In this document: piece after piece, positions 37,672 to 46,826 of the stretch
Layout: every line of letters starts with the position of its first letter
Numbering within the stretch: the first letter of the stretch is position 1
Assembly: GCF_000014225.1 (NCBI RefSeq)
Contig: NC_008228.1
Span: 558,001-622,000 of the forward strand
Direction: 5' to 3'
Source of the DNA: Paraglaciecola sp. T6c
Lineage (GTDB): Bacteria > Pseudomonadota > Gammaproteobacteria > Enterobacterales > Alteromonadaceae
DNA length: 64,000 nt
The notes under the pieces: model-generated
What the model saw: the letters and a program-made list of their open reading frames with translations, nothing else
Database searches by the model: none
Told to the model about the DNA's origin: nothing
Made by a program: the position numbers and the translations under genes

Positions 37672-38991
37672 CTAATTCATCGCCAACATAATGCGCTTGC
37701 TATTAGTCAGTAACTCAAGTTGCTCTTTTGCCACGAGTTCGAATGCGCTGCGCTCTTTCTTGGCGATGGGGAGTGCTTTAGGCAAAGAAACGGTTCTAGG
37801 GTTGCGATGTACGCCATCCACTAAAAATTCGTAATGTAAATGCGGGCCAGAAGCTAACCCTGTAGAGCCAACAGTGCCGATAACATCGCCTTGCTTAACA
37901 GTTTGTCCCACTTTGACTTTACGCTTGGTAAAGTGCAAATATTTGGTCACGTACTTTTCACCGTGTTGAATAAAAACGTGATTACCATTGTATTTATCGT
38001 ATGAAGAGCGAATAACCTTACCATCGCCAGCAGCCATTACGGGGGTGCCGCGATTTGCTGCGTAATCTACGCCACGGTGGGCTTTCCAGCGTTTTTGGAC
38101 TGGGTGAAAGCGACGTTTTGTGAAACTAGAGCTGATGTATTTAAAGCTAACCGGTGCGCGTAAAAAACTTTTACGCATACTACGCCCTTCTGGGGTGTAA
38201 TAATTGCCATCAGAGTAACGGATAGCGGTAAAGGTGTTGCCACCGTTGGTAAATTCAGCTGAAACAATATCGCCGTATTCCACGAATTCACCGTCTATGT
38301 ATTTTTCTTCAAAGACAACATTAAAATTGTCACCTTGGCGAATTTCTAAAGCAAAATCGATATCCCAGCCAAATATCGCCGCTAGGCTCATGATTTGACT
38401 TTCAGATAGGTGGGCTTTTACACCCGCATTCCAGAAACTGCTGTTAATCTCGCCTTGCGCGTAGTTCAAGCGGGTATCGACTTTCTTTTTGTCCACGCGA
38501 GCGGTGAGTTGATTTTTTTCATCAGGATGAATAAGTAGGGTTTCGGTATTTGAAAACGCATAACTTAAGCCAGCAAATGAGCCGTTTTCATCAACTTGCA
38601 GTGATACGAGTTGACCAGGGCGGATCTTTAAAAGCATTTTAGCGAGTTCGCCAGCACTGCTCACATTATAAGTGTCGCGAGCGGACAGCCCGGCGCGCTT
38701 AAAAATCTTGGCCAGCGTATCCCCGCGCTTAACTTGATAAGTGTTCCATTCAACGTCATCGCTAACGTGTTCTTCACTGCTGACCGATAAATGATCTGTG
38801 CTAATAGGTAGTTCGTAGCGTTTACCGATCTCTAATAAAGCGGCCTCGGTGTTACGAGAAGCACTGGCACGGTCTGATGGGAATAGGGCAAGAATAAGCA
38901 CGATAGACGCGAGGGAAGCAACCGCCCACTTATGTGCTTTAGGTAATTGTGAAAAGGCTTTTTTTACCACAGGAAAATTCAACTCATACAA
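37672..38991 (-). CDS. mepM: M23 peptidoglycan endopeptidase (MepM/YebA-like)
   Basis: 439 residues with an N-terminal membrane segment (about 20-40), a LysM-like/OapA-like region with YQVKRGDTLAKIFKRAGLS, a central domain, and a C-terminal lysostaphin-type M23 domain with HRGVDYA (HxxxD) and HLHYEF (HxH) zinc ligands intact. It cleaves peptide cross-links to allow wall expansion. It is divergent from tyrS across 189 bp. The mepM-tyrS neighbourhood is common in Alteromonadales and related orders, supporting both calls. Confidence 0.9.
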   Translation of the reverse strand: MYELNFPVVKKAFSQLPKAHKWAVASLASIVLILALFPSDRASASRNTEAALLEIGKRYELPISTDHLSVSSEEHVSDDVEWNTYQVKRGDTLAKIFKRAGLSARDTYNVSSAGELAKMLLKIRPGQLVSLQVDENGSFAGLSYAFSNTETLLIHPDEKNQLTARVDKKKVDTRLNYAQGEINSSFWNAGVKAHLSESQIMSLAAIFGWDIDFALEIRQGDNFNVVFEEKYIDGEFVEYGDIVSAEFTNGGNTFTAIRYSDGNYYTPEGRSMRKSFLRAPVSFKYISSSFTKRRFHPVQKRWKAHRGVDYAANRGTPVMAAGDGKVIRSSYDKYNGNHVFIQHGEKYVTKYLHFTKRKVKVGQTVKQGDVIGTVGSTGLASGPHLHYEFLVDGVHRNPRTVSLPKALPIAKKERSAFELVAKEQLELLTNSKRIMLAMN

Positions 38992-39180
38992 CTGTTAAGT
39001 GTGCAGAATATAATGATTGAACGGGATTTTCTAGAGGAAGGTCGTTTTTTGTACATCTTTAGTATGATATGAGTATAAGAATCCTTTGATTAATCCTTAT
39101 ACGCCCTTTCAATAGCAGACGCTGCAACGTAAAATAATCGATTAAATTTATTCGTATTATCATATTTATAAGGGTTCAAA

Positions 39181-40380
39181 ATGGCAGATTGGCAAAGCGC
39201 ATTTGCTGAGCTTCAGCGTGGTGCTGAAGAAATATTGTTGGAAGAAGAACTGATTGCCAAGCTAAAAGAAGGCAAGCCGTTAAAAATTAAAGCAGGCTTT
39301 GATCCTACAGCGCCAGACTTACACCTAGGTCATACGGTTTTAATTAATAAACTGCGGTCTTTTCAGCAGCTTGGGCACGAAGTTATCTTTCTGATCGGTG
39401 ATTTCACCGGAATGATAGGTGATCCCACAGGCAAAAATGTTACTCGTAAGCCATTGACCCGAGAAGACGTGCTAGCGAATGCTGAAACCTACAAAGAGCA
39501 GGTATTCAAAATTCTTGATCCGGCTAAAACCACGATCCGTTTTAATTCAGAGTGGATGGAAGGCCTAGGGGCCTCAGGTATGATCAAGTTAGCCTCAAGT
39601 CAAACTGTGGCACGTATGTTAGAACGAGATGATTTTAAAAAGCGCTATGCCAATGGCCAACCTATCGCTATTCATGAGTTCTTGTATCCGCTCGTTCAAG
39701 GCTGGGATTCTGTTGCCCTTGAGTCTGATGTTGAATTAGGCGGAACAGATCAGCGTTTCAACTTATTGATGGGCCGTGAATTGCAAAAAGGGCAGGGGCA
39801 ACGACCACAAACTGTTTTGATGATGCCGTTGCTTGAAGGGTTAGACGGCGTACAGAAAATGTCTAAGTCCCTTGGAAACTATATTGGTATCACCGATTCA
39901 CCAAGCGATATGTTCGGTAAAATCATGTCGATTTCAGATGATTTGATGTGGCGCTACTATGATTTACTTAGCTTTAAGGCCATTGAAGAAATTGCGCTTT
40001 ACAAAGAGCAAGTCGCTGGGGGCACGAACCCAAGAGACATAAAAATTGCGCTGGCTAAGGAAATTATTGCGCGTTTTCACGATGATGCTGCTGCAGAAGC
40101 CGCTCACCATGAATTTATCCAACGCTTCCAGAAAAATGCCATCCCAGATGAGATGCCTGAATTCACTTTTGAGGCAGGTGCAGAAGGTATGGCTGTTGCC
40201 AACTTGCTTAAAGAGGCCGCTTTAGTGGCATCGACTTCAGAAGCGATGCGTATGATTAAACAGGGCGCGGTTAAAATGGACGGTGAAAAAGTGGCAGACC
40301 AAAAAGCGATTTTTACCTCGTTACAAGAAGCCGTTTTCCAAGTGGGCAAACGCAAATTTGCGCGAGTGACGCTAAGCTAA
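39181..40380 (+). CDS. tyrS: Tyrosyl-tRNA synthetase
   Basis: Class I aminoacyl-tRNA synthetase charging tRNA-Tyr. 399 residues. The HIGH motif is present as HLGH ([10 protein letters not shown]), KMSKS is present ([12 protein letters not shown]), and a C-terminal S4 RNA-binding domain (about 335-399) is visible. The sequence around [13 protein letters not shown] marks it as the TyrZ/type-2 bacterial form rather than the E. coli K-12 form. The ATG at 39181 is preceded by AAGGG. It is followed by an intrinsic terminator. Confidence 0.96.
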   Translation: MADWQSAFAELQRGAEEILLEEELIAKLKEGKPLKIKAGFDPTAPDLHLGHTVLINKLRSFQQLGHEVIFLIGDFTGMIGDPTGKNVTRKPLTREDVLANAETYKEQVFKILDPAKTTIRFNSEWMEGLGASGMIKLASSQTVARMLERDDFKKRYANGQPIAIHEFLYPLVQGWDSVALESDVELGGTDQRFNLLMGRELQKGQGQRPQTVLMMPLLEGLDGVQKMSKSLGNYIGITDSPSDMFGKIMSISDDLMWRYYDLLSFKAIEEIALYKEQVAGGTNPRDIKIALAKEIIARFHDDAAAEAAHHEFIQRFQKNAIPDEMPEFTFEAGAEGMAVANLLKEAALVASTSEAMRMIKQGAVKMDGEKVADQKAIFTSLQEAVFQVGKRKFARVTLS

Positions 40381-40389
40381 GTCCAATGG

Positions 40390-40425
40390 GCGGTTTGCTC
40401 GTATGGTGAGTGAACCGCTTTTCTT
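40390..40425 (+). terminator. Intrinsic terminator of tyrS
   Basis: GCGGTT/AACCGC outer pairing continuing through wobble pairs to CTC/GAG, a 7-nt loop and a TTTTCTT tail. It abuts the stop of the convergent DUF2721 gene. Confidence 0.75.
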
Positions 40426-40840
40426 AAGGTTTTTCGCGAGAAGGTTTACGCTTTTTCCTATCTAGATTGAAGTGACTTAAATGTAAGTCTAGCGCTTCTA
40501 CCGAAATATTTATCTCCCTCACCGACAAACCTAGTGAATAAAGCAGCAATACTAGGCTGCCTGCGAAAATAGTACTGCCTATCGTTTGATATTCAGCGTA
40601 AATCGCTAACATGGATAAAACACACAGAAAAAAGCTAAAGGCGCCAAATTCTTGCATGCGTTTAATCAGTTGAATACGAGTACGCAAATTATTAATTTGG
40701 GCATGGGTATTCTCTTGATCCTGCGTGGGGTCAAGATTTCGGATTGTGCTGGCTAACGTCAAAAATCGATTGGTATAAGCCAATAATAATAACGAAATTG
40801 CCGGAAAGAGCATCGCTGGAGTGGTCAAGGTGATGGTCAT
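40424..40840 (-). CDS. DUF2721-family membrane protein
   Basis: 138 residues with an N-terminal membrane helix (about 5-27), a cytoplasmic helical middle (RNLDPTQDQENTHAQINNLRTRIQLIKRM) and two further helices (about 68-110). It matches the DUF2721 pattern, including TNRFLTLASTIRNL and the RI.LI..M segment. Function unknown. The charged C-terminal tail ends KKRKPSREKP. Convergent with tyrS. Confidence 0.75.
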   Translation of the reverse strand: MTITLTTPAMLFPAISLLLLAYTNRFLTLASTIRNLDPTQDQENTHAQINNLRTRIQLIKRMQEFGAFSFFLCVLSMLAIYAEYQTIGSTIFAGSLVLLLYSLGLSVREINISVEALDLHLSHFNLDRKKRKPSREKP

Positions 40841-40921
40841 AATAAGGAAGTGTGTCTAGCCGCTAATATTTATATTGATTATGCCACAGTTTACCTTTGC
40901 GCCCACTGAGTGAATACGCAA

Positions 40922-41371
40922 TTACTTTTCTTGGCTGTTTTCGACAGCGCTATATTGCTTCAATTCTTTGGTTAACTGGGAGAAAGCGCTTTGCTGGCTG
41001 CCAAACATGCGCTCTTCAAGGGTGGCTGTGAGCCCCGCTTTTTGCCGAATAGACTTCAACTGAGATATGCCCACAGCAGACGTCAAACAATAGGCGTCAC
41101 CAATGCAATTATTTTTAACGCTCATAACAAAGCATTCGAGTAAGTATTGTTCTGCTTGCGGGGTCGCGGCCAGATGCAATTGAGCATTACCTAGGTAGGC
41201 CCAAGGTTCCCCATTAAAATCGCTAACAATCTTGCACAACGTTGCAAGATAGCGCTGAGCAATTTGATCGCAGCAAGCACCATTGAACGTGCACATCACG
41301 ACATTACTTGAAACCTCAAATGAATAACTGCCTGATGCTGTGGAATACGAAAATTTTGGGGTCATATACAA
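40922..41371 (-). CDS. Hypothetical protein, cytoplasmic
   Basis: 149 residues with no signal or membrane segment. It contains VVMCTFNGACCDQIAQRYLATLCKIV and EPWAYLGNAQLH, then helical QYLLECFVMSVKNNC and LTKELKQYSAVENSQEK. The alternation of strands and helices and the FNGACC..IA segment are reminiscent of a STAS-like fold, but this is not a confident match. It may start at ATG 41371 or 41365. It is isolated, with intergenic DNA on both sides. Six cysteines in a short protein is unusual. Confidence 0.5.
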   Translation of the reverse strand: MYMTPKFSYSTASGSYSFEVSSNVVMCTFNGACCDQIAQRYLATLCKIVSDFNGEPWAYLGNAQLHLAATPQAEQYLLECFVMSVKNNCIGDAYCLTSAVGISQLKSIRQKAGLTATLEERMFGSQQSAFSQLTKELKQYSAVENSQEK

Positions 41372-41545
41372 CTCGAATTATGTTTACGCGAAAAAACGAT
41401 TAAAACGTCAATTTGATAAAATGGCAGGACTCGTTAATCAGGCGAGAATATAACATGTAAGGGTAATTAGTTATACGAAAATGCGCAGGATAATACTGGT
41501 AGCCAATGACTTTCAATGGCTAAACTCACCTTAAAATCAACCTCC

Positions 41546-42511
41546 CTAAAGGTGCAAGCGATAAAGGCCCACGGCAATACATAAGCACAGTACCCAAAAA
41601 GCGAATTTGCATAAAACAATGTGATTGGAAAGACGCTTTATATCGATGGTGTTAGCTTGGCGTTTCCCGCCACACTTTATAGAGCGCTTTTTGGTGTTTT
41701 CATAAATAGCCGGGCCACTGAGCTCTATACCCAATGCCCCACCGTGCAAAGCGAGTAATACCTGATGGGCGCTGCTAGAACGAGGCAGAGCGCGCCACGC
41801 GCTAATGGCACTGGTGACACTGCCCATCAATGTAAATAGAAACGAGGTTAAACGCAGAGGAACCCACTGCACAACGAGAAGCGTCTTGGCAGAAGGTTGA
41901 CCGAAGTAGGTGAATTGAGTGAGTTTGGTATTCCAGCAATGAGAAAATTCATACACGAGGCGATAACACAGTGCCGTAACCGGCCCGAATAAAAGAAACA
42001 ACATCGCAGTACACAGGTACTGTTGATGAAAACGCAGGGTCATACTCTCAATGGTGGCTTTCACTAATCCCACTTGTGAAAGAAGCTCAGTTTCTCGCAG
42101 CACCATAGGTTTTAGAGTCTGTCTGGCAAGGGTTTTCTTCCCAGATAGCAAAGCAGAATACACTTTTTTACCACGAGTCATTACATGCTGATACTGCAAG
42201 GCGACGAGAAGTAGCATGGCGTCAAAGAAGAGCGGGAATTCAGCCATGTTGATAAAAATAGCCAGTATGACTGCGACTGGACTTATTAACACTAATGGCG
42301 CTAATGTCCCTGATATACGCAATTGCAGCGGGGCCCTATCGGCGCAAGGGTTCACCTTGTCAGCCATTCTTGTGGCGACGAGTTTCGCAAAAAAAAGCGG
42401 GTGATAGCGCTCAGGCCAATGTAATAGCATTTCAACTAACATCACCACGCCCAGCACCCAAATTGGTTGCAGGGCGGGTGATTGCAAGAACACATCGATA
42501 TCGCTTGGCAA
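41546..42511 (-). CDS. CobD/CbiB-like membrane protein
   Basis: 321 residues with several membrane helices. The N-terminal MLVEMLLHWPERYHPLFFAK and the later WRALPRSSSAHQ and GGALGIELSGPAIYE are the positions of the LLDLLLGEP.RWHP and GALGI.LGG..YY segments of CbiB/CobD adenosylcobinamide-phosphate synthases. No other cobalamin genes are nearby. Linkage to mtnN (start 12 bp after the mtnN stop) matches the arrangement I recall in Shewanella-type genomes. It may not be a true cobalamin enzyme, so I give no symbol. Confidence 0.72.
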   Translation of the reverse strand: MPSDIDVFLQSPALQPIWVLGVVMLVEMLLHWPERYHPLFFAKLVATRMADKVNPCADRAPLQLRISGTLAPLVLISPVAVILAIFINMAEFPLFFDAMLLLVALQYQHVMTRGKKVYSALLSGKKTLARQTLKPMVLRETELLSQVGLVKATIESMTLRFHQQYLCTAMLFLLFGPVTALCYRLVYEFSHCWNTKLTQFTYFGQPSAKTLLVVQWVPLRLTSFLFTLMGSVTSAISAWRALPRSSSAHQVLLALHGGALGIELSGPAIYENTKKRSIKCGGKRQANTIDIKRLSNHIVLCKFAFWVLCLCIAVGLYRLHL

Positions 42512-42523
42512 GGTATATGTGAC

Positions 42524-43231
42524 TTATTTAGTTTGGTTTTGCAGTACGGTGAGCATTTCCATCACCAGCATGGCTGAGTGTTTTGCTGCCTGCTCTAAGT
42601 ATGTTTGAAAGGATACGGTCGAAGCTTTGCCTGCAATATCTGACAAAGAGCGGATCACCAAAAACGGCACGTTAAGCAAGTGACAGGTTTGGCCTATCGC
42701 GACGCCTTCCATTTCTGCCGCGGCGATAGCGGGGAAATCGGTTCGTAGTTTAGCGGCTGCTTCGTCGCTGCCGATAAAAGCATCACCAGTACAAATTAGC
42801 CCGCGCTTAGTCTTGGCTTCACCTAAGGTGATTGCGGCTTTCTCGGCCGCCTCAATTAGTGCGGTATCACATAGGTAGGTTTCTGGCATACCAGCACATT
42901 GGCCCAGAGCATAACCAAAGTGGGTCAAGTCGGCGTCGTGGTGTACAACTTCATTAGCGATCACGATATCACCTATGCTCAATGCTTGGTCAAATCCACC
43001 CGCTGAGCCGGTGTTGACCACGAAATCCGGAGCAAATTTATCCACGACTATGGTCGTGGCAACTGCAGCCGCAACTTTGCCAATGCCACATTTAACTAAG
43101 ACGACGTCGGCACCCTGTAACTGGCCAGTGTAAAGTGTTAAATGCGCATGTTGATGCTCAACAAGCCCACTAATTGATTCTTTCAGAAGGGTAATCTCTT
43201 CATCCATGGCACCTAAAATGGCAATTTTCAT
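42524..43231 (-). CDS. mtnN: 5'-methylthioadenosine/S-adenosylhomocysteine nucleosidase
   Basis: 235 residues, the normal length. Recycles methylthioadenosine and S-adenosylhomocysteine and so supports methylation and quorum-signal turnover. The pattern is complete: MKIAILGAMDEEITLLK at the N terminus, VVNTGSAGGFD (phosphorylase-family motif), the catalytic Glu in AEMEGVAIGQ, and the catalytic Asp in VIRSLSDIAG. The downstream CbiB-like gene follows after 12 bp, so the two form an operon. Confidence 0.95.
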   Translation of the reverse strand: MKIAILGAMDEEITLLKESISGLVEHQHAHLTLYTGQLQGADVVLVKCGIGKVAAAVATTIVVDKFAPDFVVNTGSAGGFDQALSIGDIVIANEVVHHDADLTHFGYALGQCAGMPETYLCDTALIEAAEKAAITLGEAKTKRGLICTGDAFIGSDEAAAKLRTDFPAIAAAEMEGVAIGQTCHLLNVPFLVIRSLSDIAGKASTVSFQTYLEQAAKHSAMLVMEMLTVLQNQTK

Positions 43232-43358
43232 ATGTAGTTCTTCTCACTCGAATAATGAGCGCAGTTTATTACGGATGGCATCAAGATGAAACTAGAGGTA
43301 TTTGTAATCAAAGATAAACAGTCACCAGAGATGAATACGAATAGGGCGGAGGTGACGT

Positions 43359-43415
43359 AAAAAAGCGCCATCCTTAGAGGCTATTTGTCTTAACAAAGAA
43401 CTTCTAAGGTAGCGC
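43359..43415 (-). terminator. Intrinsic terminator of the DcaP-like porin gene
   Basis: Read leftward: GCGC and CCTTAGA arms pair with TCTAAGG and GCGC around a ~24-nt loop, then TTTTTT. It lies about 60 bp past the porin stop. Confidence 0.75.
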
Positions 43416-43476
43416 AAGCAAGCGGCAAGTTGGGATTTGCCTCTCTTTCAAACGTGAATAACCGTTTTAACCAAGT

Positions 43477-44643
43477 TTAAAATGCATACTTTGCTGAAAA
43501 CTGTAAGCGACTCATATCGCCGTCTGCATCTGACTCAAGGGTTTTCTTAGCGTAGGCATATTCGGCGCCAAAGGTTAGCTCAGGTGATGGGGAGTAAAGA
43601 ATATTGGCTCTGGCACTGTAGGTTTCCTTAATGACACCTAAGCCCGTCAAGTCAGTATCGTTATCTGCGCTGAACATGGCGTAGCTGAAGGTACTGCGCC
43701 ACTGAGGATCCCAAAAGTGACGATAAGCCACCGTGAAACCACGAACATCGATAGTATCGAGCTCATTATTCGCATCTAATACCGCACTGTTAACGGCATT
43801 TAAGGCGATATACCGACCCAGTCCGCTGCCGATATTAGCCATCACGCGCACATCGTCTTGACCGAAATTAATCTTACTGGTGATGCTAAGGCCATAACCA
43901 ACGTCGTCTGTATCAATATCACTGCCATTTTGCTTTTCGACATAAGAGAGTTGACGCACTAAGCCGGCAAATGACACATGTCCCCAGGATTGATTTAACG
44001 TATAACGCGCTGCTAGATCAGGCACTGAGTTGTCATCAGCGACAATACGACCACTGCCGCCAAAAGGTGTCACTGTGGTTTCCGGGTTTTCTAAGGCAAC
44101 TTCAAAGGCTCCCGAGGTGTATCTCACCATGGTTTGTCGCGCGAAAATGGTGCCGTCAGTTACCCCAATGAAATCTAAAGATTCAGGCAGGGTTTTAACG
44201 TCTTGAAATGTGGACCAGGTTTGGCCAATCAACCAGTTGTTGTACTTGATAAAAGCATGGCGAATTCTGGGCTCATATGAATTACTGATCCGCTCGTTAC
44301 CATCAGGTGTGGTATGAAAATCAAATTCAAGTACACCGGTGATTTTTTCGTTGTTACTCAATAGGGTATTGGTGGTGAAGCGAAAGCGAGATTGTTTAAT
44401 ATGGGCATCAAATTGTGCGCTTTCTTTTTCCCCGCCCGTGGGTGTCAGACTTGGGATATAGAAGTCACGTCCAATAGTACCAGAGGGTAATGTTCCATCG
44501 CTGTATTGACTCACCATGGCATCTGCTTTGACGTAACCGCTGAAACCAAATGTGGTTTTATCTAACGGGTTAGCAAGAGAAGTAAATGACACGGTGGAGC
44601 ATGCTAAAGCTAAACTTGTGAGTGATATGCGTTTTATGTTCAT
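43477..44643 (-). CDS. DcaP-like outer-membrane porin, linked to the acetate module
   Basis: 388 residues with a signal peptide (cleavage after LA near residue 24). The barrel begins TFGFSGYVKADAMVSQYSDG and ends LQFSAKYAF with a terminal Phe. GRDFYIPSLTP, GVLEFDFH and NWLIGQTWSTFQD are typical of the DcaP-like trimeric porins, which pass small (di)carboxylates. Its promoter carries the same 17-bp element as acs and the acetate symporter operon, so carboxylate entry is the likely role. It has its own intrinsic terminator, so it is monocistronic. Confidence 0.82.
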   Translation of the reverse strand: MNIKRISLTSLALACSTVSFTSLANPLDKTTFGFSGYVKADAMVSQYSDGTLPSGTIGRDFYIPSLTPTGGEKESAQFDAHIKQSRFRFTTNTLLSNNEKITGVLEFDFHTTPDGNERISNSYEPRIRHAFIKYNNWLIGQTWSTFQDVKTLPESLDFIGVTDGTIFARQTMVRYTSGAFEVALENPETTVTPFGGSGRIVADDNSVPDLAARYTLNQSWGHVSFAGLVRQLSYVEKQNGSDIDTDDVGYGLSITSKINFGQDDVRVMANIGSGLGRYIALNAVNSAVLDANNELDTIDVRGFTVAYRHFWDPQWRSTFSYAMFSADNDTDLTGLGVIKETYSARANILYSPSPELTFGAEYAYAKKTLESDADGDMSRLQFSAKYAF

Positions 44644-44720
44644 TTGTCTGTCCGTTTAGTCGCTATTTACGTTATCTACTCTGGGACATGTTCAAAAAAA
44701 CGGCTATAAGCTCATGGTCT

Positions 44721-44737
44721 ATGATACCAAGGTCTTA
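44721..44737 (-). promoter_or_regulatory. Acetate-regulon element at the porin promoter
   Basis: On the minus strand, TAAGACCTTGGTATCAT, centred about 86 bp upstream of the porin ATG. It matches the acs and symporter elements at every position except the two central bases and one C-to-A. A further AGACCAT half-site follows directly (44714-44720). Confidence 0.65.
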
Positions 44738-44824
44738 ACAATATTTACTTGAGTTTAACTTTTGTTTGCTTTTCGCAATTTATTGTTTAATCCATCATGG
44801 AATTAATTCAATCGGGCGCAATCG

Positions 44825-46510
44825 CTATACTTTAAACTGGCCGACTAGCCCTTCTAGCTCGGCCGTTTTTTGGCGCAAACTTTCCGCAGTTTTACCATTT
44901 TTAACCGCAATACCACTGAGCTCTGTTGTTTGGTTTGATATATCAATAATACGCTGACTGATTTCTTTGCCTACAATACTTTGTTCTCGGGCGGCGGTGG
45001 CTATTTGAACATTAAGATTATTCATTGTGGCAACTGATTTAGATATTTCGCCCAATGATACGGCCGTGGCGCTAATGCTTTTTTCGGTTTCATTGCTGCG
45101 TTGTTTGCTATCGCTCATCACTACCACTGCAGCGCGTGAACCACTTTGTAACTTGGCGATCATATTTTGTATTTCTTCGGTGCTTCCTTGTGTTTTACTG
45201 GCTAAGTTCCTTACTTCATCAGCCACTACTGCGAAGCCTCGGCCCTGTTCTCCTGCTCTAGCGGCTTCAATAGCCGCGTTCAGCGCCAGCAAGTTTGTTT
45301 GCCCTGCAATACTTTCGATAACTAATAGCACAGCACCGATGTTTTCTACGTCATCACCTACTTGTGTGACGACTTCTTCCGTGGCCGACAACTCATTGAG
45401 TAAAAGTGACATCTCGTGACAGCTTTGCTCGACACTTCGCATCGCTTGGTGACCATTGTTATCCGCTTCTAGTGCTGCTGAAGCGGCGGCATCAGCGTTA
45501 ACAGAAACTTGATGGGCTGTTTCTGACATCTGTGAGGTAGCGCTGGCGACTTGGTCAATTTCGTTATGTTGCTTAATACTTAAATCCTTTATCGAAAGCG
45601 TTTGCGTGCCAAGCTCATCACTATTTTGTTTCACTCGTAAGCTGATATCGCGCACATTACCAATGATTGTCTGTAGCTTGCTCAGTAGGGTATTTAAGTG
45701 ACTCGCGAGTTCACCTAGCTCGTGGTTGTCGTTGAGATTTAGACGGCGGGTTAGGTCTCCCTCAGCACTAGAGAGCTCTTTTATCGATTGCGTTACGGTG
45801 TTTAACGGTGAAAGGATCGAGCGGACTAAAAGCAGTCCAAGCATCAGTAACAGCAGCAGTAATATTCCTGAGACTAGGGTGACTGAGGTGATTAATGTTG
45901 CGCGGGATTCATCAATGTGTTGCGAAAATACGCTTACTTGGTCATCAATGCTGTCGATGTACAAGCCAGTGCCAAGCATCATTTTCCATTCTGGAAGGTA
46001 AATAGCGTAAGACAGTTTTGCGGCCGGCGTATTCTCCCCCAATCGAGGAAAATGATAAGTCACAAATTCATTCCCTTGAGCAAATTTGTTATTGCGACCC
46101 GCAGCAATTAAATCTCTAATCAGATAGATCCCGTTTACGTCCTTAAAGTCATAATAATTCTGGCCAATACCTGCTTCATTTTCACCGTTAAATAGACGTA
46201 CTGCTTTATCATCATAACCAAATATATATCCGTCTTTACCAAATGTTAGTCGCTTAAGGATCTCAATTGCCTCGCGTTTGTCGCCACCTTCTTGATACAT
46301 CGGTTTTACCGCGCTGTAAGCTAATTCTACGGTGTTTTTAAGTTCCCCTTTTTTGCTCTCAATGAGTAAAGTTTGCGCGGACTTTTCCACGGTCCCCGTC
46401 AGCGCAGTGACCTGTGAAATAATAATCAGCAAGAGGATTGATACCAGACTGACCAAGGGAACAATTGAGATGATCAGAAGGCGATTCTTAATGGATATAT
46501 AACTAAACAT
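44825..46510 (-). CDS. Methyl-accepting chemotaxis protein with sCache-type ligand domain
   Basis: 561 residues. Membrane helix ~10-35, periplasmic single Cache domain (~45-195, with [20 protein letters not shown] and [21 protein letters not shown]), a second helix (~205-230), HAMP, and a cytoplasmic signalling domain with the conserved hairpin [31 protein letters not shown]. sCache_2 receptors commonly bind small carboxylates. Its place between a carboxylate porin and acs suggests acetate or related acids as attractants (inference). AAGGTG precedes the ATG. No pentapeptide methylation tether is seen at the C terminus. Confidence 0.9.
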   Translation of the reverse strand: MFSYISIKNRLLIISIVPLVSLVSILLLIIISQVTALTGTVEKSAQTLLIESKKGELKNTVELAYSAVKPMYQEGGDKREAIEILKRLTFGKDGYIFGYDDKAVRLFNGENEAGIGQNYYDFKDVNGIYLIRDLIAAGRNNKFAQGNEFVTYHFPRLGENTPAAKLSYAIYLPEWKMMLGTGLYIDSIDDQVSVFSQHIDESRATLITSVTLVSGILLLLLLMLGLLLVRSILSPLNTVTQSIKELSSAEGDLTRRLNLNDNHELGELASHLNTLLSKLQTIIGNVRDISLRVKQNSDELGTQTLSIKDLSIKQHNEIDQVASATSQMSETAHQVSVNADAAASAALEADNNGHQAMRSVEQSCHEMSLLLNELSATEEVVTQVGDDVENIGAVLLVIESIAGQTNLLALNAAIEAARAGEQGRGFAVVADEVRNLASKTQGSTEEIQNMIAKLQSGSRAAVVVMSDSKQRSNETEKSISATAVSLGEISKSVATMNNLNVQIATAAREQSIVGKEISQRIIDISNQTTELSGIAVKNGKTAESLRQKTAELEGLVGQFKV

Positions 46511-46826
46511 TTGCGCACCTTAGGGTAGAGCACAAGCTTTTTAGAAAGACAAAAGCGATGGCGAAGTGATTGTTTGCTGAAACAGAGTTTAGCTCATGGA
46601 TCTGTATTGTGATGTTTCTGTAAAATGCCCAAAGTGACGAGGGCTGAGCCTAAAGCGCTCGCATAACGAAATAAAGCAAGGGTAATTGTTAAATGATGTC
46701 GGCAATTGTATTATTTTGATTACTCATATGTAACGCAGGGATAAGACCAAGGTCTCATTCCGGTTTGTGTGCTTACGAGTACAGTGCTCAGTATTCTTAT
46801 TTGTGTATTCAGTTTTTGGAGTCATT
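46511..46826. other. Divergent control region between the chemoreceptor gene and acs
   Basis: 316 bp. The acs side carries the 17-bp acetate-regulon element (46742-46758) and a -10-like TATTCT at 46792-46797. The chemoreceptor side shows no comparable element. Confidence 0.6.
46742..46758 (+). promoter_or_regulatory. Acetate-regulon element at the acs promoter
   Basis: TAAGACCAAGGTCTCAT, containing the perfect inverted repeat AGACC-AA-GGTCT, centred 77 bp upstream of the acs ATG. It is followed by TCCG, as at the symporter promoter. Position and symmetry fit a dimeric LuxR/NarL-type activator site. Confidence 0.7.
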
